Positions 46,201 through 54,499 of a stretch of DNA of 64,000 nucleotides are shown here, one piece after another. Where the stretch lies: the NCBI RefSeq assembly GCF_003148685.1, contig NZ_QGGR01000004.1:310001-374000 (forward strand), written 5' to 3'. Position 1 is the first letter of the stretch. The number at the start of each line of letters is the position of its first letter. Both the position numbers and the translations under genes were made by a program. The notes below the pieces were generated by a model. It was not told the origin of the DNA, did no database searches, and worked only from the letters and a program-made list of their open reading frames with translations. Source of the DNA: Actinoplanes xinjiangensis. Its GTDB lineage: Bacteria > Actinomycetota > Actinomycetes > Mycobacteriales > Micromonosporaceae.

Positions 46201-49200
46201 GTGCTGGTGTCGCCGGTCCGGGTCTCCGTCCCGGTATTACCGGTCCCGAATTCCCTCTCGGCGGAGCCGGTGGATTCGCCGCCGACGGTGTCTGTTTCGC
46301 TGCCCCCCGTGACTGTCTCGCTGGTCCGGGTGGCCGCGCTGCTCTCGGTATCCGTCTCGCCGGAACCGGTGGTGTCACCGGTCCCTGGCTGCGTGTCGGT
46401 GAAGCTATTCGTGGCGTCGAACTTCGGGGCCGCCGAGGTATGCGCAGCCTCATGGCCGCCGTCACCCTCCGCTCGGGGGAGCGCTTGCCCGTCTTCCGTC
46501 CCGTCCTCGGCGGGCTGCCGAGGCTGCGGCACCAACGTGCCAGTATTGCCCGCTTCTGTAACCGGTTTGGCAGCATCGCCCAGTGCGGTAGCCGCACCTG
46601 CCGGGCTGTCGCCACCAGTACCGAAATCGGCAGATCCTTCGGCGCCAGAACGACCCTCGGCCGCGCTGTCGTCCGCCGAGGAGAAGTCCACAGGGGCCGC
46701 GCCCTCAGCGGCCGGGACCGTACCGGCAGTCGCGCTGAAGGTCTCCGCAGGAGTGAACCCAGGCGGCGTCGGAACAGCTTGGGCCGCGGCGGTCACGAAC
46801 GTTGCCGAGACATCCCGGTTCACGCCGACCGGCTGTGTCGTCGAAACGTCCTGGTTCGGACGGGCCTCTGGCGTTACCGAAACGTTCTGGTTCGGAGTGA
46901 CTTCTGGGGTTGCCGAATCGTCCTGGCTCGGACTGGCGTCTGGTGTTGCCGAAATGTCCTGGTTCGCAGTGGCCTCTGGCGTTACCGGACCGTCCTCGTT
47001 CGAAGTGATCCCTGGCGTTGCCGAGACGTCCTCGTTCGGAGTGGTTTCGGACGGCGCCGGAACGGCTTGGAGGAGGGGGGCCGTAGGTGGTGCCGAACTG
47101 TCCTGGGCCGGGATGGTCGGTGACGTTGCCGGAATACCGGCCTGGGGGTCGTCGTCGGTGTCGACCGGCGCGAACCAGCCCAGCGGCCGGATTTCCGGTT
47201 CGACGCTCTCGACAGGTGCGGCCGGTTCGGCCTCGGGGACCGGGGTGGTCGCTCCAAGCCCACTCAGAGACAGCAGCCATCCGAGGCCGTGGGTCTCCGG
47301 CTCGTCCGAGGTGGGCCCAGTTGCGGGCGGCTCACTGGCCACCGAGGCACCGGCGTCCTCCGCCGCGAACGGCCGCGCCGCCCCCGACGCGACCGACTGC
47401 CGACCGGGCTCGGCCGACGTCTGCTGCTCGCTCTGAGATCCGGGGGCCCAGCCACCGGCATAGCCTCGCTCAGCGGCAGCCTGCCGCTCCCCGGGCTGAG
47501 CCGGCGCGGAGGACGCAGCCTGCCACGGAGCCGTCTGGGCACCGTACTGACCGGCCTCGGGACGTTGCCCGGCCTCGGGACGTTGCCCGGCCTCGGGACG
47601 CTGCTGGGCCTCTGGGCGTTGCCCGGCCTCGGGACGGTGGACCGCCTCCGGACGGTGCTCCGGCGTGTTCCGAGCAGTCGGCGCCGCCCTACGTGGATCG
47701 ATGACACGGGTGCGCTCTTCAGCGTCTCCGAGCCCTTCGCTCCCGGGCCGCCGCCGCAGCCCGAACGGCCGCGTCGGGTCGTCAGGGTCCGAGACGCCGT
47801 CGTGGCGTCCGCTTGAGGGAGCACCGTGCCCGAGCCGCCGCGGGTCGAGCGGGCGAGTCGGATCCTGCTCATCGTTGCCGCCGTCACCGTTCGGCACCTG
47901 ACCACGCGGGAAGGACGCCCTGGCCTCGGCCTCCGGCGCATAACCGGCTGCCGAAGCGGCCCCCACCGGTCCGGAGGCAGGCGCGGCACCCGGCGCGACC
48001 TGCGGGTCCCGTCCGGCGACCGGCGTGGTGAACGACTGCGTGGTCTCCGGCGTCTCCAAAGCCCGCGGATACTGCCCGCCGGACCCGGCCGGCGCACTGA
48101 CCGGCGCGCTGCCGGTCCGGGCATACGAATCCTGCCCCGCCGATCCGGAAGCGCCCGGATTTCCGGCGCGCGGGTCGAATCCACCCGGTCCGGAGCCAGG
48201 GCCGAATCCACCCCGTCCAGAAGTCGGAGATGTTCCGGTTCCAGGCACTCCGGCCGGTCCGGAGGCCGGGGGCGTTGCGGTACCGGATCCGAATCCGGCC
48301 GATCCTGAGGTCTGAGTTGTTCCCGTTCCAGGCCCGAATCCGGCCGCTCCGGAAGACGGGGATGTCGCGGTACCGGGCCCGAATCCGGGCGGCCCGGAAG
48401 ACGGGGATGTCGCGGTACCGGGCCCGGATCCGGGCGGCCCGGAGGGCGAGGATGCCGCGGTACCGGGTCCGAATCCGGCCGGTCCGGAGGTCGGCGAAGG
48501 CCCGGCTTCGGGGCGGAATGCGGCCGGCGCGGAAACAGGAGCGGCACCGGAGCGCTGATCCCGGACCGCAGGGCTCGAAACCGGGGCGACGCCGGGCGCG
48601 GCATACGGGACCGGCCCGGAGACCGGAGCAGACGAGTCGGGTCCCCGCAGCCCCTGAGTGGCTTCAGAGCCGGGATGCGCGTGCGGGAACGGGGCACCCG
48701 GCCCGGAAACCGGACGACCCGCGCCCGGCGGGGTCTCTCGGAAGCCGGGTCCGCCTTGGCCGTAGGGCACGACCGGCCCGGAGACCGGCGCGACACCCCC
48801 GCCCACGCCGCGGCTCTGAGCGGGAACGGACGTACCGCTGGCCGGGTAGACGGCGGCGGGCGCCACCGACTGCGACGGTGTGACACGGGTCGGCTGCGGT
48901 GCCGGGCGGGCCGGTGCCGGCGAGTTCCGGTCCTGGGGCGCCGGGCGCAGGTCGAACGGGGCGTCCGGCGTGCGGCCTTCGCGGGGCGTGCGACGGTCGT
49001 CGGCGTACGCGGGGAAGGCGTCGGCGGGCGCCGGGCGCGCGGCACCGTAGGTGGGTCCAGCGGGCGACGTCGGTCCGGAGGCCGGGCGAGCCTCACCACC
49101 CTGCCGCGGAATCTGCTGCTCGGGACTCTGCCGGCGGCCCTGGTAGCCGGGCTCCTGATCGGGCCGAACCCGGCCGGGCACATATCCGGCCGACGCTGCG

Positions 49201-50222
49201 GGCGCCACCGGGCCACCGAACCGGCCGGCCGCGCCCGGCTCGTGCCGACCGGGCTGCCCTTCGTGCCGACCGGGCACACCCTCGTGCCGCCCCGGCCCAC
49301 CACGCCCGGCCGCACCGGGAGCCCCCGGCCCACCGTGACCGGCCTGCCCGGAGGATCCGGGACCGCTGTAACCGGGCTGACCAGATGCACCTGGGCCGCC
49401 GTGACCGGGTTGGCCGGGACCGCCGGAAGCGCCAGAAGCGCCGGGACCGCCGTAACCGGGACGACCGGAAACGCCCGGCCCTCCAGACGATGCGGAACCC
49501 CCCGAACCGCTGCCAGGCCGTCCGGAGGCTCCCGCCCCGGGGAACGCACCCCCGGAAGCCTGCCCGGCGAACTGACCACCAGGCGGAACAGCCCCGCGGG
49601 ACCCGTGCGCCCCCCGGTCATCGGGTGTCTGCGGACCACGCCCTCCCGGCCCACCCGAGACCGGCGGGTTACCGAAGCCGCCACCCTGTTGCGGCCCACG
49701 GCCCCAGCCGCCCGCCTCAGCCGCCGGGGCCTGGGGCGCACGTCCCGCGGCCGGCCGACCACCGTGCCCTGGCGAGACCGGGGCCGACGACGGATGCCCG
49801 GGTGCGGGGGAGGAGGGACCCGCCGAGCCGTAGACGGGAACGCCACGGCGCTGGTCCGGCGGCGGGTTGGGCATGGGTACGGGCCGGTTCCAGGACGGTT
49901 CGTCCCGGGGCGGTTGCGGCGCGGCGCCCGGTCCGCGGGAGTCGGGGCGCGTTTCCTCGTACCGTGACTGATTTTGATCGGCAGGCCCGGACCGCGACGA
50001 ACCGGGGACCGACGCGCGGCCCGCGGGGCTCACCGGCGTGGAGCTGGCCGGCGCCGAACCGCCGCGCGACGCCTCGTAGACCGGTGTGTGCACGGCCTTG
50101 CGCCGCCCGGGGTCGCCGGGATAGCGCTGCCCGGGCAGCGGTTCCCATTCCCAGGTGATCTCGTAGACCCAGGCGGGCTCGTCCTCCCAGCTGTCGCCCG
50201 GCCGGGAGCCCCATCCGTTCAT
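43212..50222 (-). CDS. Giant disordered protein with C-terminal TPR and WG repeats
   Basis: 2336 residues. Residues 1-60 form a short motif-like N-terminus (WEDEPAWVYEITWEWEPLP). Residues 60 to about 1890 are low-complexity: Gly/Ser/Pro/Gln-rich, then Glu/Thr/Ala/Asp-rich, with several repeat families. From about 1905 come a folded helical TPR-like part (ILAAYPWAYDPQTLREQVDD; YEQGRYLEAVNHFERALDV) and then WG repeats (GLWGYAAAIEPRFAEAQPFS, GVWGAVDRHGRVTVPPRYQR, DRFGVVDRSGRLLVEPVH). No signal peptide or membrane helix is seen. WG repeats occur in actinobacterial proteins of unknown role. ATG 50222 or GTG 50234 is the start, neither with a strong ribosome site. The frame is open throughout, so it is kept under selection. 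Divergent from an ABC exporter. Confidence 0.82.
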   Translation of the reverse strand: MNGWGSRPGDSWEDEPAWVYEITWEWEPLPGQRYPGDPGRRKAVHTPVYEASRGGSAPASSTPVSPAGRASVPGSSRSGPADQNQSRYEETRPDSRGPGAAPQPPRDEPSWNRPVPMPNPPPDQRRGVPVYGSAGPSSPAPGHPSSAPVSPGHGGRPAAGRAPQAPAAEAGGWGRGPQQGGGFGNPPVSGGPGGRGPQTPDDRGAHGSRGAVPPGGQFAGQASGGAFPGAGASGRPGSGSGGSASSGGPGVSGRPGYGGPGASGASGGPGQPGHGGPGASGQPGYSGPGSSGQAGHGGPGAPGAAGRGGPGRHEGVPGRHEGQPGRHEPGAAGRFGGPVAPAASAGYVPGRVRPDQEPGYQGRRQSPEQQIPRQGGEARPASGPTSPAGPTYGAARPAPADAFPAYADDRRTPREGRTPDAPFDLRPAPQDRNSPAPARPAPQPTRVTPSQSVAPAAVYPASGTSVPAQSRGVGGGVAPVSGPVVPYGQGGPGFRETPPGAGRPVSGPGAPFPHAHPGSEATQGLRGPDSSAPVSGPVPYAAPGVAPVSSPAVRDQRSGAAPVSAPAAFRPEAGPSPTSGPAGFGPGTAASSPSGPPGSGPGTATSPSSGPPGFGPGTATSPSSGAAGFGPGTGTTQTSGSAGFGSGTATPPASGPAGVPGTGTSPTSGRGGFGPGSGPGGFDPRAGNPGASGSAGQDSYARTGSAPVSAPAGSGGQYPRALETPETTQSFTTPVAGRDPQVAPGAAPASGPVGAASAAGYAPEAEARASFPRGQVPNGDGGNDEQDPTRPLDPRRLGHGAPSSGRHDGVSDPDDPTRPFGLRRRPGSEGLGDAEERTRVIDPRRAAPTARNTPEHRPEAVHRPEAGQRPEAQQRPEAGQRPEAGQRPEAGQYGAQTAPWQAASSAPAQPGERQAAAERGYAGGWAPGSQSEQQTSAEPGRQSVASGAARPFAAEDAGASVASEPPATGPTSDEPETHGLGWLLSLSGLGATTPVPEAEPAAPVESVEPEIRPLGWFAPVDTDDDPQAGIPATSPTIPAQDSSAPPTAPLLQAVPAPSETTPNEDVSATPGITSNEDGPVTPEATANQDISATPDASPSQDDSATPEVTPNQNVSVTPEARPNQDVSTTQPVGVNRDVSATFVTAAAQAVPTPPGFTPAETFSATAGTVPAAEGAAPVDFSSADDSAAEGRSGAEGSADFGTGGDSPAGAATALGDAAKPVTEAGNTGTLVPQPRQPAEDGTEDGQALPRAEGDGGHEAAHTSAAPKFDATNSFTDTQPGTGDTTGSGETDTESSAATRTSETVTGGSETDTVGGESTGSAEREFGTGNTGTETRTGDTSTSPAVETGAGDAETARGGESAGMTVAPGDGSGWPGAADESVSGAWDPADQTAAFASDEASGGSDEASAGIGEADFAAAAGGMSAGVPAGAFAEVEETSFDGGGSDGDRVDAGRHGEPGSSGESAVASDDGEDLTAVLDRSGLEQPATTADSDAVRPEADDSVQVVSATDGDSVEAATQVGGGSDEESDLTQTMRIVRLKAAPVRETPSHDVGTADDGSAAEHDAVVTESTNDEITEMSAVVVSDAVLPSNTAANAEDAVEPDTVVIAGEPATVLINAEPDTVLFTAEPEPEPEPETAALVIEPDTVVLSAEPETTVLGTEPDTVLLRAKPETGMLVAEPDTVMFHTESEPDTVLFSAEPETAALNTESGTGAVDGEPETAAFNTETQTDAVDTEAETAALNTETETGEVDGEPETAAFAVKTETVERPENAAAADVAAGAVSAADGGVEVPDVRTEADGDGDPGETATAVAGEVEAGPAAVGDDERLGGPAGGAPGVPLQGVTSETTSGSAAEAAAETASRSGPPEAKPEAESTAGGPGEGAAATADGGRVEPVRQRRDQRAPADRRRADPEQILAAYPWAYDPQTLREQVDDPDRLWDVADRLTDRLEFAERDNVRAGLLSLRAVVHRIVGELDDALADGRDGLRHAEAAGELRTVAIAQARLAHVLQWRGEFEEADRLYAEADSVELPPRTRAEIRELAGRSAYEQGRYLEAVNHFERALDVRRGEDPELVERIELALDAITRRSGAAGWGPYPRNRDEVLGRPEAPVPLLDDGAGLWGYAAAIEPRFAEAQPFSEGAAWVRRPDSAAWELIDAHGELIIAAAHGYTGVTRFAEGLAWVSRPDQGGWFAIDRENRLVVPAGGFEDVRPFRRGLAVVRQGGVWGAVDRHGRVTVPPRYQRFVTALHFGGTVDGFTDEGLAVVGAGDRFGVVDRSGRLLVEPVHAAVVIHPVAFLVRDAAGLWAALDRSGAPMAGMGDRDLSALVDALPEETRPVL
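44940..45440 (-). repeat. EPDTV/EPETA repeat block inside the giant gene
   Basis: More than 20 in-frame units of about 7-10 residues, such as AEPDTVLF, EPETAALN and GEPETAAF, including a run of GAGCCG codons giving EPEPEPE. DNA words TCCGGCTC and GTGTCCGGCTCTGC recur on the plus strand. A Glu-rich, probably extended, acidic segment. Confidence 0.85.
46790..47080 (-). repeat. Thr-Pro-Glu/Asn-Gln-Asp repeat block inside the giant gene
   Basis: About nine units of roughly 10-11 residues, with variants ATPEVTPNQNVSV, TPEATANQDIS, ATPDASPSQDDS and TQPVGVNRDVSA. Diverged copies, hence older than the RPEAGQ block. Confidence 0.8.
47551..47653 (-). repeat. RPEAGQ hexapeptide repeats inside the giant gene
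   Basis: Six to seven tandem 18-bp units encode RPEAGQ or close variants (RPEAVH, RPEAQQ). Some copies are identical in DNA (GGACGTTGCCCGGCCTCG), which suggests recent expansion. Confidence 0.88.
48190..48500 (-). repeat. SGPPGFGPGTATSP repeats inside the giant gene
   Basis: About seven units of roughly 14-15 residues (about 42-45 bp) such as SGPPGFGPGTATSPS and SGRGGFGPGSG. At 48354-48440 neighbouring units are nearly identical at DNA level. Confidence 0.85.
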
Positions 50223-50365
50223 CGGGCGGCCCACGGGTTACCCGTCGAATGGCAACGCTCCGTCACGGCGAACTCCACCTTGTCAGAAAATGAGCCGCGC
50301 CCGGCCGGGGACCCGCGTAGAGTCGCCCGGCTCCGTCGCGAGGGTCTGTAAAGGAGATTAACGGC

Positions 50366-51226
50366 GTGGACCAGCGAGACGCCAGCGTGCCGACGATCTC
50401 TCGAATCGGTCCGTTCCGCGCTTCAGTCACTACTTTCGGCGCGCTGACCGGGTCGGGTTTCCGGCGGTACGCCACCTACCGGCAAGCCACCATAGCCGGA
50501 ACGTTCACCAACATCGTGTTCGGCTTCCTTCGCTGTTACGTGCTGCTAGCGGTGGCTGAGGAGGCGGCCGGGCAGCGGCCCGGAGGGTACGACGCCGGAC
50601 AGCTCGCGCTCTACGTCTGGGTCGGTCAGGGTCTACTGAGTGTCATCGGCATCTGGGGCTGGACCGAACTGGCCGATCGGATCCGTTCCGGCGACATCGC
50701 GGCCGACCTGTTACGTCCGATCGCTCCGGTGACCGGCTATCTGGCGGCCGATCTGGGCCGGGCGCTGTATTGCATGCTGACCAGGTTCGGTCCGCCGCTG
50801 CTGGCCGGTGCGCTGTTCTTCCCGTTGCACACCCCGGCCCGGTGGCAGACGGTGCCGCTGTTCGCGGTCTCGGTGATTCTGGCCGTGGTGATCTGCTTCG
50901 GCTGCCGTTATGTCGTGAACGCGACGGCCTACTGGCTGCAGGACGCGCGCGGCCCGATCACCTTGTGGACGCTGGGTTCCGGTGTGCTGGGCGGCCTGTA
51001 CTTCCCGTTGCGCCTGCTCCCGGAGGAGATCGTGCTGGTGTTGTGGGTGGCGACGCCGCTGCCGAGCCTGTTGCAGACGCCACTGGACGTGATCGCCGAG
51101 CGGGACGGCCCGGCGCTCCAGGCCGCCCTGGTGGGTCTCCAGGTCCTCTGGGCGGCGGTGCTTCTGGGGCTGGCCGGGCTGGTGCAGCGGCGGGCCGAGA
51201 AACGCCTGGTGGTGCAGGGTGGGTGA
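50366..51226 (+). CDS. ABC-2 type permease, first subunit
   Basis: 286 residues with six predicted membrane helices. Layout and motifs (RYATYRQATIAGTFTNIVFG, SGDIAADLLRPI, GGLYFPLRLLP) fit the ABC-2 permease group usually encoded as two permeases plus one ATPase (COG4587/COG3694/COG4586). GTG at 50366 with AAAGGAG 10 nt upstream. Overlaps the second permease gene by 8 nt. Substrate unknown; exporters of this type are linked to efflux. Divergent from the giant WG-repeat gene. Confidence 0.88.
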   Translation: MDQRDASVPTISRIGPFRASVTTFGALTGSGFRRYATYRQATIAGTFTNIVFGFLRCYVLLAVAEEAAGQRPGGYDAGQLALYVWVGQGLLSVIGIWGWTELADRIRSGDIAADLLRPIAPVTGYLAADLGRALYCMLTRFGPPLLAGALFFPLHTPARWQTVPLFAVSVILAVVICFGCRYVVNATAYWLQDARGPITLWTLGSGVLGGLYFPLRLLPEEIVLVLWVATPLPSLLQTPLDVIAERDGPALQAALVGLQVLWAAVLLGLAGLVQRRAEKRLVVQGG

Positions 51227-52019
51227 GCTGCGGGCGTTCGCGGCGCTCGGGGCGGCGCAGTGGCGGTCGGCCACCTCGTACCGGGCGTCGTTCCTGGTGG
51301 AGATGCTCGGGAACGCGGGCGCGACGGTCTTCGACGTGCTGACCGTGCTGGTGCTGTTCCAGGCGACCCCGGAGGTCGGCGGTTTCCGGCTGCGGGAGGC
51401 GATGCTGATCGTGGGGCTGAGTGCGGCCGGGTTCGCGCTGGCCGATCTCACCGTCGGCAATGTGGACCGGCTGAAGACCTACGTGCGTGCCGGCACCCTG
51501 GACGCGGTGCTGGTCCGGCCGCTGCCCGCGCTGCCGCAGCTGCTGCTGATGGATCTGCCGGTGCGCAAGCTGCTGCGCGTGCTGTTCGGGTTCACGGTGC
51601 TGGGTCTGGCGGTCGCCGCCAACCCCATCGACTGGACGCCGGGCCGGGTCCTGCTGATGGTGATCACCCCGATCGCGGCGGCGGTCTTCTTCGGCTCGAT
51701 CTTCGTGGTCAGCGCGAGCCTGGCGTTCTGGTGGGTCGACTCCGGGGAGATCGGCGCCGCCTTCACCTACGGCGGGCGCGACTTCACCTCGTACCCCATC
51801 TCGGTTTACGGCAGCTGGTTCCGCAACGTGTTCGCGTACGGCCTCGGTTTCGGTTTCGTCGCCTACCAGCCGGCGCTCGCGCTGCTCGGCCGGGCCGATC
51901 CGCTCGGCCTGCCGGCCTGGGCCGGTTTCCTGTCTCCGCTGGTCGCGCTCTGCGCGGCGGCCATCGCCGCCGGCGTCTGGCGCACCGGCATCCGTCACTA
52001 CCGGAGTACCGGCTCATGA
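51219..52019 (+). CDS. ABC-2 type permease, second subunit
   Basis: 266 residues, six membrane helices (for example FGFTVLGLAVAAN and VFFGSIFVVSASLAFWWVDSGE). It contains TYVRAGTLDAVLVRPLPALP, the counterpart of the SGDIAADLLRPI segment in its partner, marking the two as a heterodimer. GTG start at 51219 inside the end of the first permease gene; its stop overlaps the ATPase start (ATGA). All three genes are thus translationally coupled. Confidence 0.9.
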   Translation: MGELRAFAALGAAQWRSATSYRASFLVEMLGNAGATVFDVLTVLVLFQATPEVGGFRLREAMLIVGLSAAGFALADLTVGNVDRLKTYVRAGTLDAVLVRPLPALPQLLLMDLPVRKLLRVLFGFTVLGLAVAANPIDWTPGRVLLMVITPIAAAVFFGSIFVVSASLAFWWVDSGEIGAAFTYGGRDFTSYPISVYGSWFRNVFAYGLGFGFVAYQPALALLGRADPLGLPAWAGFLSPLVALCAAAIAAGVWRTGIRHYRSTGS

Positions 52020-52996
52020 TCAGAATGCAGGACCTCAAAAAAGATTTCACGGTACGGATCAAGGCCGGCCGTCTTCGACGCAAGAAGCGGACGGTAGCGG
52101 CCGTGGACGGGGTCAGCCTGACGATCGATCGGGGTGAGATGGTCGGCTACATCGGCCCGAACGGTGCCGGGAAGTCGACCACCCTGAAGATGCTCACCGG
52201 CGTGCTGACCCCGTCGTCGGGCGAGGTGTCGGTGTGCGGGCTGGCTCCGGTGCCGCAGCGCACGAAACTCGCGCTGCGCATCGGTGTGGTCTTCGGCCAG
52301 CGTTCGCAACTGTGGTGGGACCTGCCGTTGCGGGAGTCGTTCGAGCTGCTCCGGCACATCTACCGGGTGCCGCCGGCGGATCATGCCGCCCGTCTGAAGC
52401 GCTGCCGGGCCCTGCTCGACCTGGACGACTTCCTGGACACCCCGGTCCGGCAGCTGTCGCTGGGCCAGCGGATGCGCGGCGAACTGACCGCGGCCCTGTT
52501 GCACGGACCCGAGGTGCTGTTCCTGGACGAGCCGACGATCGGCCTGGACGTGGTCAGCAAGCAGGCGGTCCGCTCGTTCCTGGCCGAGTTGGGCGCGACC
52601 GGCGACGTGACCCTGGTGCTGACCACCCACGACCTCGCCGACATCGAGCGGCTCTGCGAGCGTCTCGTGGTGATCGATCACGGCCGGGTGGTGCACGACG
52701 GCAGCATCGATGCGCTGCACGCCCGGTACGGTTCCCGCCGCAGCCTGGTCGCCGATCTCGAACAGCCTCTGCCGCCGGACTTCGCGCTCCCGGGCGCCGT
52801 GCTGACCGCGGTGACCGCGAATGGTCATCGGGTGACGTTCGCGCTGGAGTCCACGACGGCGGCCGCCGCCGTGGCCGCCCTGGTCGCCGCGGTCCCGGTT
52901 CGCGACCTGTCGCTCCTCGAGCCGGACATCGAGGACGTGGTGGCCCGCCTCTACACCGCCCGCGACGGGGATCCGCCGCCCACCGGCACCGTGTGA
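52016..52996 (+). CDS. ABC transporter ATPase for the ABC-2 permease pair
   Basis: 326 residues. Walker A GPNGAGKSTTLKML (about 46), Q-loop GQRSQLWWDLPLRESF, signature LSLGQRMRGELTAALLHGP, Walker B VLFLDEPTIGLDV and H-loop TTHDLADIERLC. The QRSQLWWDLP stretch is typical of the COG4586 group. A C-terminal 80-residue extension (from about 245) is found in this group. ATG at 52016 overlaps the permease stop by 4 nt. Confidence 0.95.
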   Translation: MIRMQDLKKDFTVRIKAGRLRRKKRTVAAVDGVSLTIDRGEMVGYIGPNGAGKSTTLKMLTGVLTPSSGEVSVCGLAPVPQRTKLALRIGVVFGQRSQLWWDLPLRESFELLRHIYRVPPADHAARLKRCRALLDLDDFLDTPVRQLSLGQRMRGELTAALLHGPEVLFLDEPTIGLDVVSKQAVRSFLAELGATGDVTLVLTTHDLADIERLCERLVVIDHGRVVHDGSIDALHARYGSRRSLVADLEQPLPPDFALPGAVLTAVTANGHRVTFALESTTAAAAVAALVAAVPVRDLSLLEPDIEDVVARLYTARDGDPPPTGTV

Positions 52997-53004
52997 GCCG
53001 GGGT

Positions 53005-53562
53005 CTACCGGTGCTCCATGATCAGGACCGCCCACGACCCCGGCTCCAGTGCCTCGTAGCTGTGCGGCACATCACCGGCGAACGTCACATAGTCACCCGG
53101 CCCCACCTCGACCAGTTCGTCGGCCGGCCCGGTACGGATCCGGCCGGCCGACACCACCATGTGCTCGACGCTGCCCGGAATGTGTGGTTCGGCGTCACGC
53201 CGTGCTCCCGGCTCCAGTTCGAGCACGTAGACGTCCCGGCGGGTGCCCGGTACACCGGCGGCCAGCAGGGTGCCGTAGAAGTCGGCCCCCTCGGCGCGCA
53301 GCCGGGGACCGCTGCCGGCCCGGACCACGCGCACCGGTGACGGCGGCGGCTCGACCAGCCGGCTGAACGGGACACCGAGGGCCACGCCGAGCGCCCAGAG
53401 CGTCTCGATGCTCGGGTTCCCGGCGCCGGACTCCAGCTGGGACAGCGTCGACTTGGCCAGCCCGGCGCGACGGGCCAGCTCGGCGAGGGAGATCCCGGCC
53501 CGGTCCCGTTCCCGGCGCAGGGCGGCGGCGATGACGGCCAGCGGCGGTGCCGGTTGCTGCAT
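53005..53562 (-). CDS. XRE-family regulator with cupin domain
   Basis: 185 residues. N-terminal helix-turn-helix: SLAELARRAGLAKSTLSQLE followed by SGAGNPSIETLWALGVALGV. C-terminal cupin (about 110-180): PHIPGSVEHMVVSAG and GPGDYVTFAGDVPHSYEALE. Such one-component regulators sense a small ligand in the cupin. ATG at 53562 has GGAGCG upstream; ATG 53574 would add four residues. It is divergent from azlCD and separated by two GTTC-N8-GAAC dyads, so it probably controls azlCD and itself. Confidence 0.92.
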   Translation of the reverse strand: MQQPAPPLAVIAAALRRERDRAGISLAELARRAGLAKSTLSQLESGAGNPSIETLWALGVALGVPFSRLVEPPPSPVRVVRAGSGPRLRAEGADFYGTLLAAGVPGTRRDVYVLELEPGARRDAEPHIPGSVEHMVVSAGRIRTGPADELVEVGPGDYVTFAGDVPHSYEALEPGSWAVLIMEHR

Positions 53563-53584
53563 TGTTCGCTCCATCGGTCCAAGT

Positions 53585-53628
53585 GTTCGGTTTGACGAAC
53601 GCCTTGCCAGTCGTTCAGCATGTCGAAC
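53585..53628. promoter_or_regulatory. Two GTTC-N8-GAAC operator candidates
   Basis: GTTCGGTTTGACGAAC (53585-53600) and GTTCAGCATGTCGAAC (53613-53628) share the GTTC-N8-GAAC dyad, centres 28 bp apart. They lie in the short gap between the XRE-cupin gene and azlC and reach to 1 nt before the azlC ATG. Likely operators for the regulator; binding is inference. Confidence 0.65.
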
Positions 53629-53629
53629 T

Positions 53630-54499
53630 ATGGGGACGTTATATCGAACGCGCGCCCAACTACGTGACATCGGTGCGCTGGCCGCCGCGTCACTGGCGGT
53701 CGGCGCCTCCTTCGGGGCCATCGCGATCGCGTACGGATTGCCCGCCTGGGTCCCGGTCGTCATGTCGGTGCTGATCTTCGCCGGTGGTGCCCAGTTCCTG
53801 GCGGTCGGCCTGCTCGCCGCCGGCAACCCGGTCGCCGCCGTCCTGGCCGGCCTGCTGCTCAACGCCCGCCACCTGCCCTTCGGCCTGGCCGTCGCCGACA
53901 CCATCGGCACCCGCTGGCGGGACCGTCTCGTCGGCAGCCACCTGATGACCGACGAGACCGTCGCCTTCGCCTTGGCCGAATCCGACCCGGCCGCCCGCCG
54001 CCGCGTCTACTGGCTGGTCGGCGGAAGCCTGTTCGTCGCCTGGAACACCGGCGTGCTCCTCGGCGTCCTGCTGGGCGGTGCCACCGGCGACCCGGACGCC
54101 CTCGGCCTCGACGCCGCCTTCCCCGCCGGCCTGATCGCCCTGATCCTGCCGTCACTCCGCGACCGCGAAACCCGCCTGGTGGCCCTCACCGGCGCGGCCC
54201 TCGCCGTCCTGCTGACCCCCGTACTCCCCGCCGGCCTCCCAGTGATGTGCGCCCTCCTAGGCCTCCTGGTCCTCCTCCGCCCCACCCCCCGAAACCACCC
54301 CGCCGCGGCCGCCGCACCCCCAGCACCCACCGCCGACAGCGGCCCCACCGCCACCCATAGTTCCGAGCCCACCGCCGGTAACCGCCCTACCGCCGCCCCG
54401 GAATCTGCGGCCGCCGGCCCGGAATCTGCGGCCGCGGGCCCGGCGCGTGCGGCCACCACATCCGCTGACGGTGACGTCTCTGAGGGGGAGCGATGCTGA
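53630..54499 (+). CDS. azlC: AzlC-family amino acid exporter, large subunit
   Basis: 289 residues. Core AzlC domain with about seven membrane helices: ALAAASLAVGASFGAIAIAY, then FAGGAQFLAVGLL and LNARHLPFGLA, the family signature. AzlCD exports branched-chain amino acids or analogues. The last 65 residues (from about 225) are a Pro/Ala/Thr tail with a short PESAAAG repeat, not part of the family fold. ATG at 53630. Overlaps azlD by 7 nt. Confidence 0.92.
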   Translation: MGTLYRTRAQLRDIGALAAASLAVGASFGAIAIAYGLPAWVPVVMSVLIFAGGAQFLAVGLLAAGNPVAAVLAGLLLNARHLPFGLAVADTIGTRWRDRLVGSHLMTDETVAFALAESDPAARRRVYWLVGGSLFVAWNTGVLLGVLLGGATGDPDALGLDAAFPAGLIALILPSLRDRETRLVALTGAALAVLLTPVLPAGLPVMCALLGLLVLLRPTPRNHPAAAAAPPAPTADSGPTATHSSEPTAGNRPTAAPESAAAGPESAAAGPARAATTSADGDVSEGERC

